Positions 7,695-15,897 of a DNA stretch of 64,000 nucleotides are shown here, piece by piece. The notes beneath the pieces are model-generated. The model was given only the letters and a program-made list of their open reading frames with translations. It ran no database searches and was not told the DNA's origin. The translations under genes and the position numbers were made by a program. Source of the DNA: Cohnella zeiphila (GTDB lineage Bacteria; Bacillota; Bacilli; Paenibacillales; Paenibacillaceae); contig NZ_JACJVO010000056.1 in the NCBI RefSeq assembly GCF_014212055.1, forward strand, positions 1-64,000. Direction: 5' to 3'. Each line of letters begins with the position of its first letter. Within the stretch, counting starts at the first letter, position 1.

Positions 7695-8503
7695 GGCCGG
7701 TCGCCTTCCTTCGATGCCGGCCCGAGCAGCTCGTTCACCGCTTCCTCCACATTATCCTGGCGCATGAACCGTTCCCCGACGAGCACCGCCTTGGCGCCGG
7801 CCCGGCGCACGAAGCCGATGTCGTCCGGCGTGGAGATCGCGCTCTCGCTGATCGCGGTCACGCCGGACGGCATCAGCCCGATCAGCTCCTCCGTCGTCTT
7901 GAGATCGGTCGTGAACGTATGCAAGTCGCGGTTGTTCACCCCGATCAGCGACGCTTGCCCGAGCTCCAGGACGGTCTCCAGCTCCTCGCGGTTATGCACT
8001 TCGACGAGCGCATCGAGACCGAGCGAACGCGCGAGGTCGTGGAACGAGCGCAGCTGCTCCTTCGTCAGGATCGCCGCGATCAGCAGCACCGCGTCGGCGC
8101 CGATCAGACGGGCCTCGTAGATCTGCCGTTCGTCGATCGTGAAGTCCTTGCGCAGCAGCGGAACGTTCACCGACGCCCGCACGCGGGTCAAATAGTCGTT
8201 GCTTCCTTGAAAATAGTCCCGGTCCGTCAGCACCGAAATGCAATCGGTGCCGGCCCGTTCATACGCCTCCGCCAAAGCGACCGGTTCGAAATCCGGCCGG
8301 ATGAGGCCCTTGGACGGGCTCGCCTTCTTCACTTCCGCGATCAGGCCGACCGGCCGCTTGCGCTTGCCTTCCTTCAGGGCGGCTTCAAAGCCGCGGCACG
8401 GAGGCATGACGGAGATCGTCCGCTCCGCGTCGGCGATGACGAGCGTTTCGGCGAGACGCTCCGCTTCCTGCCGCTTGGTGGCCACTATCCGATCAAGAAA
8501 CAT
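7691..8503 (-). CDS. trpC: Indole-3-glycerol phosphate synthase
   Basis: A 270-aa TIM-barrel enzyme that closes the indole ring of CdRP with loss of CO2 and water. Family motifs are IAEVKKASPSKG (about 54-65), ISVLTDRDYFQGS (about 91-103), LLRKDF and VEVHN, plus GVNNRDL and SESAI for phosphate binding. It overlaps trpD by 11 bases and trpF by 4 bases, so it is part of the tightly coupled trpDCFBA run. Confidence 0.96.
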   Translation of the reverse strand: MFLDRIVATKRQEAERLAETLVIADAERTISVMPPCRGFEAALKEGKRKRPVGLIAEVKKASPSKGLIRPDFEPVALAEAYERAGTDCISVLTDRDYFQGSNDYLTRVRASVNVPLLRKDFTIDERQIYEARLIGADAVLLIAAILTKEQLRSFHDLARSLGLDALVEVHNREELETVLELGQASLIGVNNRDLHTFTTDLKTTEELIGLMPSGVTAISESAISTPDDIGFVRRAGAKAVLVGERFMRQDNVEEAVNELLGPASKEGDRP

Positions 8504-9539
8504 AGCTCACTTCTCCCGTCGTCGCAATCCATTGCTGCAGTTTGTCCAGCGCCTTGCCCGAATCGATCGTCAGGGCCGCGACCCGCACCCCGTCCGCCAG
8601 CGAATCCGCCCGGCCGGCGACGTAGATGCACGCGCCCGCGTTGGCCAGCACGACGTCGCGGTAGGCGCTTCGCTCGCCGGCCAGCACGCGGCGAATGATC
8701 GCGGCGTTTACCGCCGCGTCTCCGCCTTTGACTTCGCCTAGGGGGACCGTATCCAGGCCGATCTCCTCCGGCGAAATATCGTAAGTCGTCACTTCTCCGT
8801 TCCTCAGCTCGGAGATGCGCGTCGGCGCGGAGATGCTGATCTCGTCCAGCCCGTCGTGGCTGCCGACGACCATCGCCCGCTTCAGGCCGAGCCGCTTCAG
8901 CACGTTCGCGACCGTCTCCGTGCGGGACCGGTCGTACAACCCCATGAGCTGGCGGTCGGCGTTCGCCGGGTTGGCCAGCGGCCCGAGCATGTTGAAGATC
9001 GTCCGCACGCCCAGCTCGCGGCGGGGAACGGCCGCATGCTTCAGGGCCGGATGGTACAGCTGCGCGAACATGAAGCAGATGCCGGTGCGTTCCAGGCATT
9101 CGGCCGCCTGCTCCGCCGTCAGCCCGATGTTGACCCCGAGCGCCTCGAGCACGTCGGCGCTGCCGGCTTTGCCCGACATCGCGCGGTTGCCGTGCTTGGC
9201 GACGCGGGCGCCCGCGGCGGCCGCGATGATCGCCGAGGACGTCGAAATGTTGAATTTATGAATGCCGGAACCGCCCGTTCCGCACGTATCGAGCAAGTCC
9301 TCGCGCTCCGTGCTCACCCGGTCCGAGAACGACCGCATCGCTTCCGCGAAGCCGGTAATCTCGTCCACCGACTCGCCCTTCATCCGCAGCGCGACGACCA
9401 CTCCGGCGATTTGCGACGGCGTCGCCTCTCCTTTCATGATAAGGCTCATCACGCCGCGAGCTTCCTCCAGCGTCAAGTCGCCGCCCCCGGTCAGCCTCGC
9501 CAGCGCCTGCGGCATCGTCAACATCGCGTCCCCGCTCAT
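8493..9539 (-). CDS. trpD: Anthranilate phosphoribosyltransferase
   Basis: A 348-aa enzyme that joins anthranilate to PRPP. The PRPP-binding loop is DTCGTGGSG (about residues 85-93), followed by KHGNRAMSGKAGSADVLE. The start at 9539 is supported by AAGGAGGAG 5-8 bases upstream and lies 13 bases after trpE. It has no fused TrpG domain; the glutamine amidotransferase subunit must be encoded elsewhere (pabA/trpG in the folate operon in Bacillus). Confidence 0.95.
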   Translation of the reverse strand: MSGDAMLTMPQALARLTGGGDLTLEEARGVMSLIMKGEATPSQIAGVVVALRMKGESVDEITGFAEAMRSFSDRVSTEREDLLDTCGTGGSGIHKFNISTSSAIIAAAAGARVAKHGNRAMSGKAGSADVLEALGVNIGLTAEQAAECLERTGICFMFAQLYHPALKHAAVPRRELGVRTIFNMLGPLANPANADRQLMGLYDRSRTETVANVLKRLGLKRAMVVGSHDGLDEISISAPTRISELRNGEVTTYDISPEEIGLDTVPLGEVKGGDAAVNAAIIRRVLAGERSAYRDVVLANAGACIYVAGRADSLADGVRVAALTIDSGKALDKLQQWIATTGEVSYVS

Positions 9540-9552
9540 CGTCTCTCCTCCT

Positions 9553-11118
9553 TCAGGCATAGTCCAGATTCGTCCGGCGGTCGCCGGCCAGCGCCAGCTT
9601 CGCGTCGCCGCGCGCCGGGAAAGCCGCTTCGGCCGCGCGAATCGCCTTGAGCAGCGCCTTCGCCTTGTTGACCGTCTCCTCGTATTCCTTCTCGGGGACG
9701 GAATCCGCGACGACGCCCGCTCCCGCCTGCACGTAGGCTTTGCCGTTCTTGAAGATGATCGTGCGGATCGTGATGCACGTGTCGAGGTTGCCGTTGAAGC
9801 CGAGATAGCCGATCGCGCCCGCATAAGCGCCGCGCGCCTCGTTCTCCAGCTCGGAGATGATCTCCATCGCCCGCAGCTTCGGCGCTCCGGATACCGTTCC
9901 GGCCGGCAGGCACGACAGGAAGGCGTCGAAGAAATCTTTGTCCTCCCGCAGTTTGCCCGTGACGTTGGAAACGATATGCATCACGTGGGAGTAACGCTCG
10001 ATCTCCATGTACGTGTCGCACTTGACCGATCCGAACGCCGCTACCCGGCCCAGGTCGTTGCGGCCCAGATCGACGAGCATGACGTGCTCCGCCCGTTCCT
10101 TCTCGTCGGCGAGAAGCTCCCGCTCCAGCTCCGCGTCTTCCTCCGGCGTCTTGCCGCGGGGACGGGTGCCGGCGATCGGCCGCGTCTCGACGCGGTCGCC
10201 GTCGACCTTGACGAGCAGCTCCGGCGAAGTGCCGACGATGACCTCTTCGTCCAGCTTCAGCACGTACATGTACGGAGACGGGTTCATCGTCCGCAGCACC
10301 CGGTACACCTGAAGCGGATCGACTTCGGTCTCGATATGGAAGCGCTGGGACAGCACCACCTGGAAAATGTCGCCGGCGCGAATATACTCCTTCGCCTGTT
10401 CGACGTTGCGGATAAACTGTTCGCGGGTGACGTTGGAGCGGATGTCGCCCAGATCCGGATCGGCCGGCGGCGCTCCTGCCGCCGCCGTATTCGGCGATGG
10501 GCCGCGCAGGCGGCGAATGTCGGCTTCGATACCTTCGCACGCCTTCTCGTAAGCCGCTTCGATGTCCGCGGCCGTTCCGCCCTCCGGCACGTGCACGTTG
10601 CCGATGACGAGCACCTGCTGCTTCAAGTGGTCGAAGACGATGACCCGGTCGCAGAACATGAACTGCATGTCGTCCATGACCAGATCGTCGACCGAATGCG
10701 GAGGCAGCTTGCGCTCATAGTACTGGAGCAGGTCGTAGCCGAAAAAGCCGATCGCGCCTCCGGTGAACGGAGGCAGCTCCTCCAGCGCGGGGCTGCGATA
10801 GCTTCGCAGCCGCTCCCGCAGAAGCTTCAGCGGCTCGTTCGTCGCGAACGACGTCTTGCGTCCCCCTTCCTCCAGCGTCACCTTGTTTTTTTTCAACCGC
10901 AGAACGAGAAAAGGGTCGGTGCCGATAAACGAGTATCGCGCCCATTTGATGCCGCCCTCCACGCTCTCCAGCAAAAAGGCTCTGCGGTCCCGGCTGAGCT
11001 GCCGAAACACCCGTATCGGGGTTTCGGTGTCGGCCAGCAGCTTGCGGACCACGGGAATGACATTGTATCGCTCGGACAAACGAATCACTTGCCGAAGCTC
11101 CTGCTCGCGCTGTTCCAT
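9553..11118 (-). CDS. trpE: Anthranilate synthase component I
   Basis: A 521-aa chorismate-utilising enzyme that forms anthranilate with the TrpG amidotransferase. The N-terminal feedback motif LLESVEGG, which binds tryptophan, is at about residues 48-55. The C-terminal chorismate-binding domain contains PIAGTRPRG, HVMLVDLGRND, SGAPKLRAMEII and GAYAGAIGYL. The start at 11118 has AGAAGGAA close upstream; the frame stays open for 24 more codons into the leader but no better start is seen there. It is the first gene of trpEDCFBA. No trpG is adjacent. Confidence 0.95.
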   Translation of the reverse strand: MEQREQELRQVIRLSERYNVIPVVRKLLADTETPIRVFRQLSRDRRAFLLESVEGGIKWARYSFIGTDPFLVLRLKKNKVTLEEGGRKTSFATNEPLKLLRERLRSYRSPALEELPPFTGGAIGFFGYDLLQYYERKLPPHSVDDLVMDDMQFMFCDRVIVFDHLKQQVLVIGNVHVPEGGTAADIEAAYEKACEGIEADIRRLRGPSPNTAAAGAPPADPDLGDIRSNVTREQFIRNVEQAKEYIRAGDIFQVVLSQRFHIETEVDPLQVYRVLRTMNPSPYMYVLKLDEEVIVGTSPELLVKVDGDRVETRPIAGTRPRGKTPEEDAELERELLADEKERAEHVMLVDLGRNDLGRVAAFGSVKCDTYMEIERYSHVMHIVSNVTGKLREDKDFFDAFLSCLPAGTVSGAPKLRAMEIISELENEARGAYAGAIGYLGFNGNLDTCITIRTIIFKNGKAYVQAGAGVVADSVPEKEYEETVNKAKALLKAIRAAEAAFPARGDAKLALAGDRRTNLDYA

Positions 11119-11497
11119 TGTTCCTTCTCTCTCCTCTCCAAGCCGCACCGGGATGCGGGCTTGCCGGTCATCGATCGCTCGATTTTCCATGCCGAATCAA
11201 ATGCGAGCGGGCTTTGGGTTGTCCGGTGAAGAATGGTAACTCGCCCAACAAAAAAGCACCTCCGCGGCAGCAGAGGTGCGCTCGATAGCAACGGTACGGA
11301 CAGGCGTCACGCCTTCTCGGACTGGCAACCCCGCAGGGCCGCTCCGACAGGCCAGCCTTCCTGATGCCGACTCCCTCCACTGCAGCGCCCAAGGCGCTCC
11401 GAGGTCCGGCCGCTCCGCTCATCTCGTCTCTGCTCGCAAGACTTTCGCGTAAGTCGTCGTCCCTCCGGCCGACGGTTCCGCGCCAAGTCATGCCCTA
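11119..11497 (-). promoter_or_regulatory. trp leader RNA with attenuator
   Basis: The interval between the trp promoter and trpE is a ~240-nt structured leader ending in an intrinsic terminator (11250-11279). At 11413-11435 five GAG triplets occur at exact 5-base intervals on the transcript, the geometry that TRAP (MtrB) recognises, and further GAG triplets occur at 11397-11399 and 11371-11377. Other stems seen are AGCGCC/GGCGCT and AGGCG/CGCCT. The number of ideally spaced triplets (5) is below the 11 of the B. subtilis site, and they lie ~130 nt before the terminator. A T-box was considered because of the size and terminator, but no TGGNACCGCG element is present. Regulation by tryptophan is therefore likely, but its mechanism is open. 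Confidence 0.55.
11250..11279 (-). terminator. Attenuator terminator in the trp leader
   Basis: On the minus strand GCACCTC (11279-11273) pairs with GAGGTGC (11262-11256) and is followed by six T residues, about 130 bases before the trpE start. Confidence 0.85.
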
Positions 11498-11527
11498 ACT
11501 ATAGCACCGGCGGACGGCCGACGTCAA
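11498..11527 (-). promoter_or_regulatory. Internal promoter for trpEDCFBA
   Basis: On the minus strand TTGACG (11527-11522) and TATAGT (11503-11498) are each one base from consensus with an 18-base spacer. The -35 box overlaps the aroH stop codon at 11524-11526, so the trp promoter is embedded in the end of aroH. Confidence 0.8.
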
Positions 11528-11895
11528 CGGTTCTGCAGCAAATCCGGCCGCAGCACTTGAGCTCCGCCGAGATAGACGTGCCGCATTTCGTGCTGATTCA
11601 GATCGGTATTGACGAGCACCATAAACCGGATGCACCGTTCCAGGCTGCCCTCGACCGGGATCTCCACCGAGCACATGAGCGGCACGTACTCCCATCCGTC
11701 CAGCTCGCGAATCGCCTTGGCGGGAAACGCGGCGTCCAGATCTTGCGTGACCGTAATGTAAACGCAGGCGACGTCTTCGGCAGCGATGCCGTTGACTTCG
11801 ACGATTCCTTTGACCAGTTCTTCCGCCGCATCCAATATCAACTTCGATTCGTTGGCCGCCACCGTAATGGCGCCCCGGATTCCTCTCACGCTCAT
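11524..11895 (-). CDS. aroH: Chorismate mutase, AroH type
   Basis: A 123-aa monofunctional chorismate mutase of the trimeric pseudo-alpha/beta-barrel class found in B. subtilis. It rearranges chorismate to prephenate, the branch point to tyrosine and phenylalanine. The N-terminus MSVRGIRGAITV carries the characteristic active-site arginine, and VPLMCSVEIPVEG is a conserved central stretch. The start at 11895 follows the aroB stop by 2 bases; an earlier in-frame start at 11943 would lie inside aroB. The gene ends in the trp promoter. Confidence 0.93.
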   Translation of the reverse strand: MSVRGIRGAITVAANESKLILDAAEELVKGIVEVNGIAAEDVACVYITVTQDLDAAFPAKAIRELDGWEYVPLMCSVEIPVEGSLERCIRFMVLVNTDLNQHEMRHVYLGGAQVLRPDLLQNR

Positions 11896-11897
11896 GG

Positions 11898-13013
11898 CTA
11901 GCCGGTCTCTCCCTTCAATTGTTCCACGATGTCGCGAACCCACGCCGCCTGAACGTCGCCTCGGATCTCCACTTCCCCGATTCGCTTCGGCACGACGAAC
12001 ACCATCGCGCCTTCCGTGAACTTCTTGTCATGCTGCATCGCGCTCATGATCGCATCGGTATCGTAGCCGGCCGGAATGCGGACCGGCAATTCGAATTTGC
12101 GCAGCAGCCGTTCCGTCTCGGACGCGAGCTCCTCGCCGTAACCGAACTTGGCCGCCAGGCGCGCCGCGCCGACCATGCCGATCGAGATCGCTTCGCCGTG
12201 CAGCAGCTGGTTGTAGCTGCCGACCGCTTCGAGCGCGTGGCCGATCGTATGGCCGAGGTTCAGGATCGCGCGCAGGTCGTTCTCCCGCTCGTCCCGCGAG
12301 ACGACGATCGACTTCACCCGGCAGCCTTCGTACAGCGCATGGCCGAGCGCCTCGTCGTCCAGCGCCAGCAGCTTGTCCGAGTTCCGGTCGCACCAGGACG
12401 TGAATTCGGCATCCCAGATCAGGCCGTGCTTGACGACTTCCGCGAACCCGGAACGGATCTCCCGAGGCGGCAGGCTCTTCAGCGTATTCAGATCGTACAG
12501 AACGAATTCCGGCTGATGGAACGCGCCGATGATATTCTTGGCCAGCTTGTGATTGACCGCCACCTTGCCGCCGACGCTGCTGTCGTGGGCCAGAATCGTC
12601 GTCGGCACCTGCACGAAGCGAACGCCGCGCATGTAAGCGGCGGCGACGAAGCCCGCCAGATCGCCGACGACGCCGCCTCCGAGGGCCACGACCGTGGAAC
12701 GGCGGTCAAGCCCGGCTTCCAAGGCCTCCGTAATCAGGTCGTTGAACTGAGCCAGCGATTTGGACTGCTCTCCCGACGGCACGACCGCCGTCGCGACGGA
12801 ATAGCCGGCGTCCTTCAGCGAGCGCTCGAGCTTGCCGGCGTACAGCCCGACGACCGATTCGTCCGCGACTAGCAAAATCGGCGACTTCTTCGGGAAGCCG
12901 CATTCCTCGAAAAGGCTTCCCGCGCGCTCCAGCAGACCGGTTCCGATTCGAATCGGGTAAGACCTCTCTCCCAGCTCTACCGTCAGCTCCCGAATCTCCG
13001 TCTCCCCGGCCAT
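11898..13013 (-). CDS. aroB: 3-Dehydroquinate synthase
   Basis: A 371-aa NAD- and metal-dependent enzyme that closes DAHP to 3-dehydroquinate, the second step of the shikimate pathway. Motifs are SGEQSKSL, the NAD-binding GGGVVGDLAGFVAA (about residues 102-115), PTTILAHDSSVGGKVAVNH, and the zinc ligands in LNLGHTIGHALE and HGEAISIGM. The ATG at 13013 overlaps the aroC stop by one base (TGATG). Confidence 0.95.
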   Translation of the reverse strand: MAGETEIRELTVELGERSYPIRIGTGLLERAGSLFEECGFPKKSPILLVADESVVGLYAGKLERSLKDAGYSVATAVVPSGEQSKSLAQFNDLITEALEAGLDRRSTVVALGGGVVGDLAGFVAAAYMRGVRFVQVPTTILAHDSSVGGKVAVNHKLAKNIIGAFHQPEFVLYDLNTLKSLPPREIRSGFAEVVKHGLIWDAEFTSWCDRNSDKLLALDDEALGHALYEGCRVKSIVVSRDERENDLRAILNLGHTIGHALEAVGSYNQLLHGEAISIGMVGAARLAAKFGYGEELASETERLLRKFELPVRIPAGYDTDAIMSAMQHDKKFTEGAMVFVVPKRIGEVEIRGDVQAAWVRDIVEQLKGETG

Positions 13014-14182
13014 CAGTATTCCGCCACCTGTCTCAGGTAGTTGTCGTAATTCGCGCGAATCTCTTCCATCGAATCGCCGCCGAATTTCTCCAGGAACGCC
13101 TTCGCCACTTCCCAGGCGACGACGCTCTCCATGACGACGCTGGCCGCCGGCACCGCGCAGGCGTCCGACCGCTCGACCTGGGCCGCGAACGCCTCCTTCG
13201 TGTCGATATCGACGCTCTGAAGCGGCTTGTACAGCGTCGGAATCGGCTTCATGACGCCGCGGACGACGATCGGCATGCCGTTCGTCATGCCGCCCTCGAA
13301 ACCGCCGAGCCGGTTGCTTGCACGGTGGTAGCCGCGCTCTTCCGAATACAGGATCTCGTCGTGCACTTGCGAGCCCGGGCGCTCCGCCGCCTCGAAGCCG
13401 ATGCCGAACTCGACGCCTTTGAAAGCATTGATCGAGACGACCGCCTGCGCGATCCGTCCGTCCAGCTTGCGGTCCCATTGCACGTGGCTGCCGAGGCCGA
13501 CCGGGACGCCGGCCACGATGCACTCGACGACGCCGCCGATCGAATCGCCGTCCGCCTTCGTCTGGTCGATCAGCGCGATCATCTTCGCTTCCGTCTCGGC
13601 GTCGGCGACGCGCACCGGCGATTCCTCGGTTCTGGCGATCAGCTCGTCCAGCGGCAGATCGGGCGTCTTTGCTACGATGCCGCCGATCGAGACGACGCGG
13701 CCGGCGACTTTGATGCCGAACGCTTCCAGCAATTGGCGGGCGATTGCGCCGACGGCGACCCGAACCGCCGTCTCGCGCGCGCTGGACCGCTCCAGCACGT
13801 TGCGCAGGTCCTTGAGATCGTATTTGAGGCCGCCGTTCAAATCGGCATGTCCCGGGCGGGGCCGATGAATCCGGCGCTTCGCCTCGTCGCCGCCTTCGAT
13901 CGGCTCGACGTTCATGACGCTCGTCCAATGCTTCCAGTCGTTGTTCGCGACGACGAGCGCGACCGGCGCGCCGGTCGTCCGACCGTGCCGGACGCCGCCG
14001 AGAACTTGCGCGGTATCCTTCTCGATCTGCATCCGCCGTCCGCGGCCGTGGCCTTTCTGGCGGCGAAGCAGCTGGAAGTTCAGCGCTTCGAAATCGATCT
14101 CCAGGTTGCTGGGCAATCCTTCAATAATAGCGGTAAGCTGCGGTCCATGCGTTTCCCCCGCGGTCAAATAACGTAAACTCAA
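13013..14182 (-). CDS. aroC: Chorismate synthase
   Basis: A 389-aa reduced-FMN-dependent lyase that makes chorismate from EPSP. Called aroF in older B. subtilis papers. The signatures [11 protein letters not shown] (residues 4-14), [25 protein letters not shown] and [10 protein letters not shown] are all present. The start codon is TTG at 14182, with GGGAGG eight bases upstream. It is the first gene of the aroC-aroB-aroH group and has its own strong promoter at 14237-14266. Confidence 0.95.
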   Translation of the reverse strand: MSLRYLTAGETHGPQLTAIIEGLPSNLEIDFEALNFQLLRRQKGHGRGRRMQIEKDTAQVLGGVRHGRTTGAPVALVVANNDWKHWTSVMNVEPIEGGDEAKRRIHRPRPGHADLNGGLKYDLKDLRNVLERSSARETAVRVAVGAIARQLLEAFGIKVAGRVVSIGGIVAKTPDLPLDELIARTEESPVRVADAETEAKMIALIDQTKADGDSIGGVVECIVAGVPVGLGSHVQWDRKLDGRIAQAVVSINAFKGVEFGIGFEAAERPGSQVHDEILYSEERGYHRASNRLGGFEGGMTNGMPIVVRGVMKPIPTLYKPLQSVDIDTKEAFAAQVERSDACAVPAASVVMESVVAWEVAKAFLEKFGGDSMEEIRANYDNYLRQVAEY

Positions 14183-14236
14183 GTGTTAGTCCTCCCTGCG
14201 ACGCTTTATTGCTTCAACCCGATAACGTCTTTGCTC

Positions 14237-14266
14237 ATTATAGCTCAGGCCCGAAGATTTTGACAA
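14237..14266 (-). promoter_or_regulatory. Promoter of the aro supraoperon
   Basis: On the minus strand TTGTCA (14266-14261) and TATAAT (14242-14237) are spaced by 18 bases, about 55 bases before the aroC start. The -35 lies directly in the tail of the terminator of the upstream 53-aa gene, so aroC transcription starts afresh here. Confidence 0.8.
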
Positions 14267-14296
14267 GAAAACAGCCCGTCACGAACGGACGGACTG
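14265..14296 (-). terminator. Terminator of the 53-aa gene
   Basis: On the minus strand CAGTCCGTC pairs with GACGGGCTG (9 bp, one G-T) and is followed by TTTTCTT. The stop codon of the small gene lies within the hairpin. Confidence 0.8.
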
Positions 14297-14440
14297 TTTC
14301 GGTGCGACGGGCGGATGGTCGGGCAGCGTCTCCCGCACGAGGCCGAGCAAATCCACGCTGTCGAGACCGAGGATTTGCGCGCATTCCTGCGAGGAGATCA
14401 GCCCGCGGCGGTAAGCGGCGATCACTTTGCGCTTGTCCAT
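14279..14440 (-). CDS. Small conserved-looking protein (53 aa)
   Basis: A 53-codon gene between cheR and aroC that is in a different frame from the longer, unlikely open frame at the same place. It starts at an ATG at 14440 preceded by GGAGGCACCC and ends inside a terminator stem. The product begins MDKRKVIAAYRRGLISSQ, contains a helical, DNA-binding-like middle (CAQILGLDSVDLLGL) and a proline-rich tail. A strong ribosome-binding site and a terminator support it. I believe similar short ORFs occur in related genera, but I cannot name a family. The pattern of a short helix-turn-helix-like segment is only suggestive. Confidence 0.65.
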   Translation of the reverse strand: MDKRKVIAAYRRGLISSQECAQILGLDSVDLLGLVRETLPDHPPVAPKQSVRS

Positions 14441-14494
14441 GGGTGCCTCCGGTAGGAAGATGGGTATTCTTAGTATCGCGCTGCGCGCTTATCC

Positions 14495-15316
14495 TCATAC
14501 CGTGCGCCGGTAGAAAAACGTATCCGCCGTCTCAAGCCCGTATTGCGCCGGCGTGAAAATCTGTTCCGTGCTGCCGACGAAGAGCAATCCCCCCGCTTTC
14601 AGCGCGTTCGCGAAACGGCCGTACAGCCCCCTCTTCGCCTCTTCGGTAAAATAAATCATCACGTTGCGGCAGACGATCAGGTCGAATCGCTCTCCGAACG
14701 GGTCGAGCAGCAAGTTGTGTTTCCGGAACTTCACCGCCTTCTTCAACCGGTCGGAGACGCAGTAGGCCCCGTCCTTTTCCTGAAAGTAGCCTTTCACGAA
14801 CTCCTTCGGCACTTCCCGGAGGGAACGTTCCAGGTAGACACCCTCCCTCGCCTTGGCCAGGACGCCTTCGTCGATGTCCGTCGCCAGGATCGATGCCGCG
14901 TCCAGCGCGCCCAGCTTGTCCAGAATCATCGCCAGCGTGTAGGGCTCCTCGCCCGTCGAGCAAGCGGCGCTCCAGATGTTCAGCCTTGGAGAAGCTTTGA
15001 GCAGCGCGGGCAAAAACTGGTTCATCAGCACTTGCCAGCGGTTCGCGTTCCGCCAGAACTCCGAGACGTTGATCGTCATTCGGTCCAAAAATTCGTTGCG
15101 CAGCCGGGCATCGCCCATCAATGCCGCGAAGTAGGCATCGAAGTCGGCGAAGCCGTGCTTCATCCGCAGCGTCGTCAGCCTGCGGCGCATCTGCGTCTCC
15201 TTATACTGCGACAGGTCGATCGAAGTCGCCTTGCGGACATTGGCCACGAAGCGGGCAAAATCCGCATCCTCGGGCGACAGCCCCTCCGGCGCAAAGGCTC
15301 TTGTCTGGTCGCTCAT
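14495..15316 (-). CDS. cheR: Chemotaxis protein methyltransferase
   Basis: A 273-aa SAM-dependent methyltransferase that methylates glutamates on chemoreceptors for adaptation. An N-terminal helical CheR domain (about residues 20-75) is followed by the methyltransferase domain with WSAACSTGEEPYTLAMIL (the SAM-binding loop), DIDEGVLAKA and VCRNVMIYF. Its position between ndk and aroC is the same as in B. subtilis. It is the only chemotaxis gene in the window. Confidence 0.93.
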   Translation of the reverse strand: MSDQTRAFAPEGLSPEDADFARFVANVRKATSIDLSQYKETQMRRRLTTLRMKHGFADFDAYFAALMGDARLRNEFLDRMTINVSEFWRNANRWQVLMNQFLPALLKASPRLNIWSAACSTGEEPYTLAMILDKLGALDAASILATDIDEGVLAKAREGVYLERSLREVPKEFVKGYFQEKDGAYCVSDRLKKAVKFRKHNLLLDPFGERFDLIVCRNVMIYFTEEAKRGLYGRFANALKAGGLLFVGSTEQIFTPAQYGLETADTFFYRRTV

Positions 15317-15345
15317 GCCGGTTCCCCGCTCCCCTTATGCGACGG

Positions 15346-15789
15346 TCAAATCCACGTTTGCACGGCTTTCTCGTAATCGGCGAGCTCCGACGGATCGAAA
15401 AAGATGCCGATCTCCCGCTCCGCGCTCTCGCGGGAATCCGAGCCGTGAATCAAATTGAAATTCGTATGTATGGCGTAGTCGCCGCGGATCGTACCGGGCG
15501 CCGCTTCCAGACCGTTCGTCTTGCCGATAAGCTGGCGGGCGGCCGTTACGGCGTCGTCGCCTCTCCAGACCATGGCGAAGACCGGACCGGACGTAATGAA
15601 GGCGAGCAACCGGTCGTAGAAATCTTTGCCTTCGTGCTCCGCGTAATGGCGCTTGGCCTGCTCCTGCGACACTTGCATCAGCTTCGCGCCGACAAGCTGC
15701 AGTCCTTTTCGCTCGAACCGGGCGACGATGTCGCCGATCAAGCCGCGCTGAACGCCGTCGGGCTTCACCATCAAATACGTTCTCTCCAC
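15346..15789 (-). CDS. ndk: Nucleoside diphosphate kinase
   Basis: A 147-aa enzyme that balances NTP pools by ping-pong phosphate transfer. The N-terminal [12 protein letters not shown] and the active-site histidine region [15 protein letters not shown] are both intact. The start is GTG at 15789 with AGGAGG seven bases upstream. A good promoter lies at 15812-15840, so ndk is transcribed separately from the menaquinone genes upstream and probably together with cheR. Confidence 0.95.
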   Translation of the reverse strand: MERTYLMVKPDGVQRGLIGDIVARFERKGLQLVGAKLMQVSQEQAKRHYAEHEGKDFYDRLLAFITSGPVFAMVWRGDDAVTAARQLIGKTNGLEAAPGTIRGDYAIHTNFNLIHGSDSRESAEREIGIFFDPSELADYEKAVQTWI

Positions 15790-15811
15790 GATCGATCCTC
15801 CTTTTTTGCCC

Positions 15812-15840
15812 TCATTTTAACATAAACCGCAGCGCCTGTG
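15812..15840 (-). promoter_or_regulatory. ndk promoter
   Basis: On the minus strand TTCACA (15840-15835) and TAAAAT (15817-15812) are each one base from consensus with a 17-base spacer. The -10 is preceded by TGT, an extended -10 element. Confidence 0.7.
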
Positions 15841-15897
15841 AAAAAAGCTGTCGATTTTCAAGCGGATCTTTCGAAGGACCGATCCGGCTAACGGTTC

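Noticed and set aside
11168-11491. 107-aa minus-strand ORF in the trp leader
   Set aside because: It covers a structured leader with an internal terminator, has no ribosome-binding site and has Arg/Gly-rich shadow composition.
11119-11497. T-box riboswitch upstream of trpE
   Set aside because: Size, hairpins and terminator are compatible, but the invariant TGGNACCGCG element is missing; the nearest string, CCGTACCG, lacks the TGG needed to pair with tRNA.
14238-14498. 86-aa minus-strand ORF between cheR and aroC
   Set aside because: It is in a different frame from the better supported 53-aa gene, has no ribosome-binding site and runs through a terminator and the aroC promoter.
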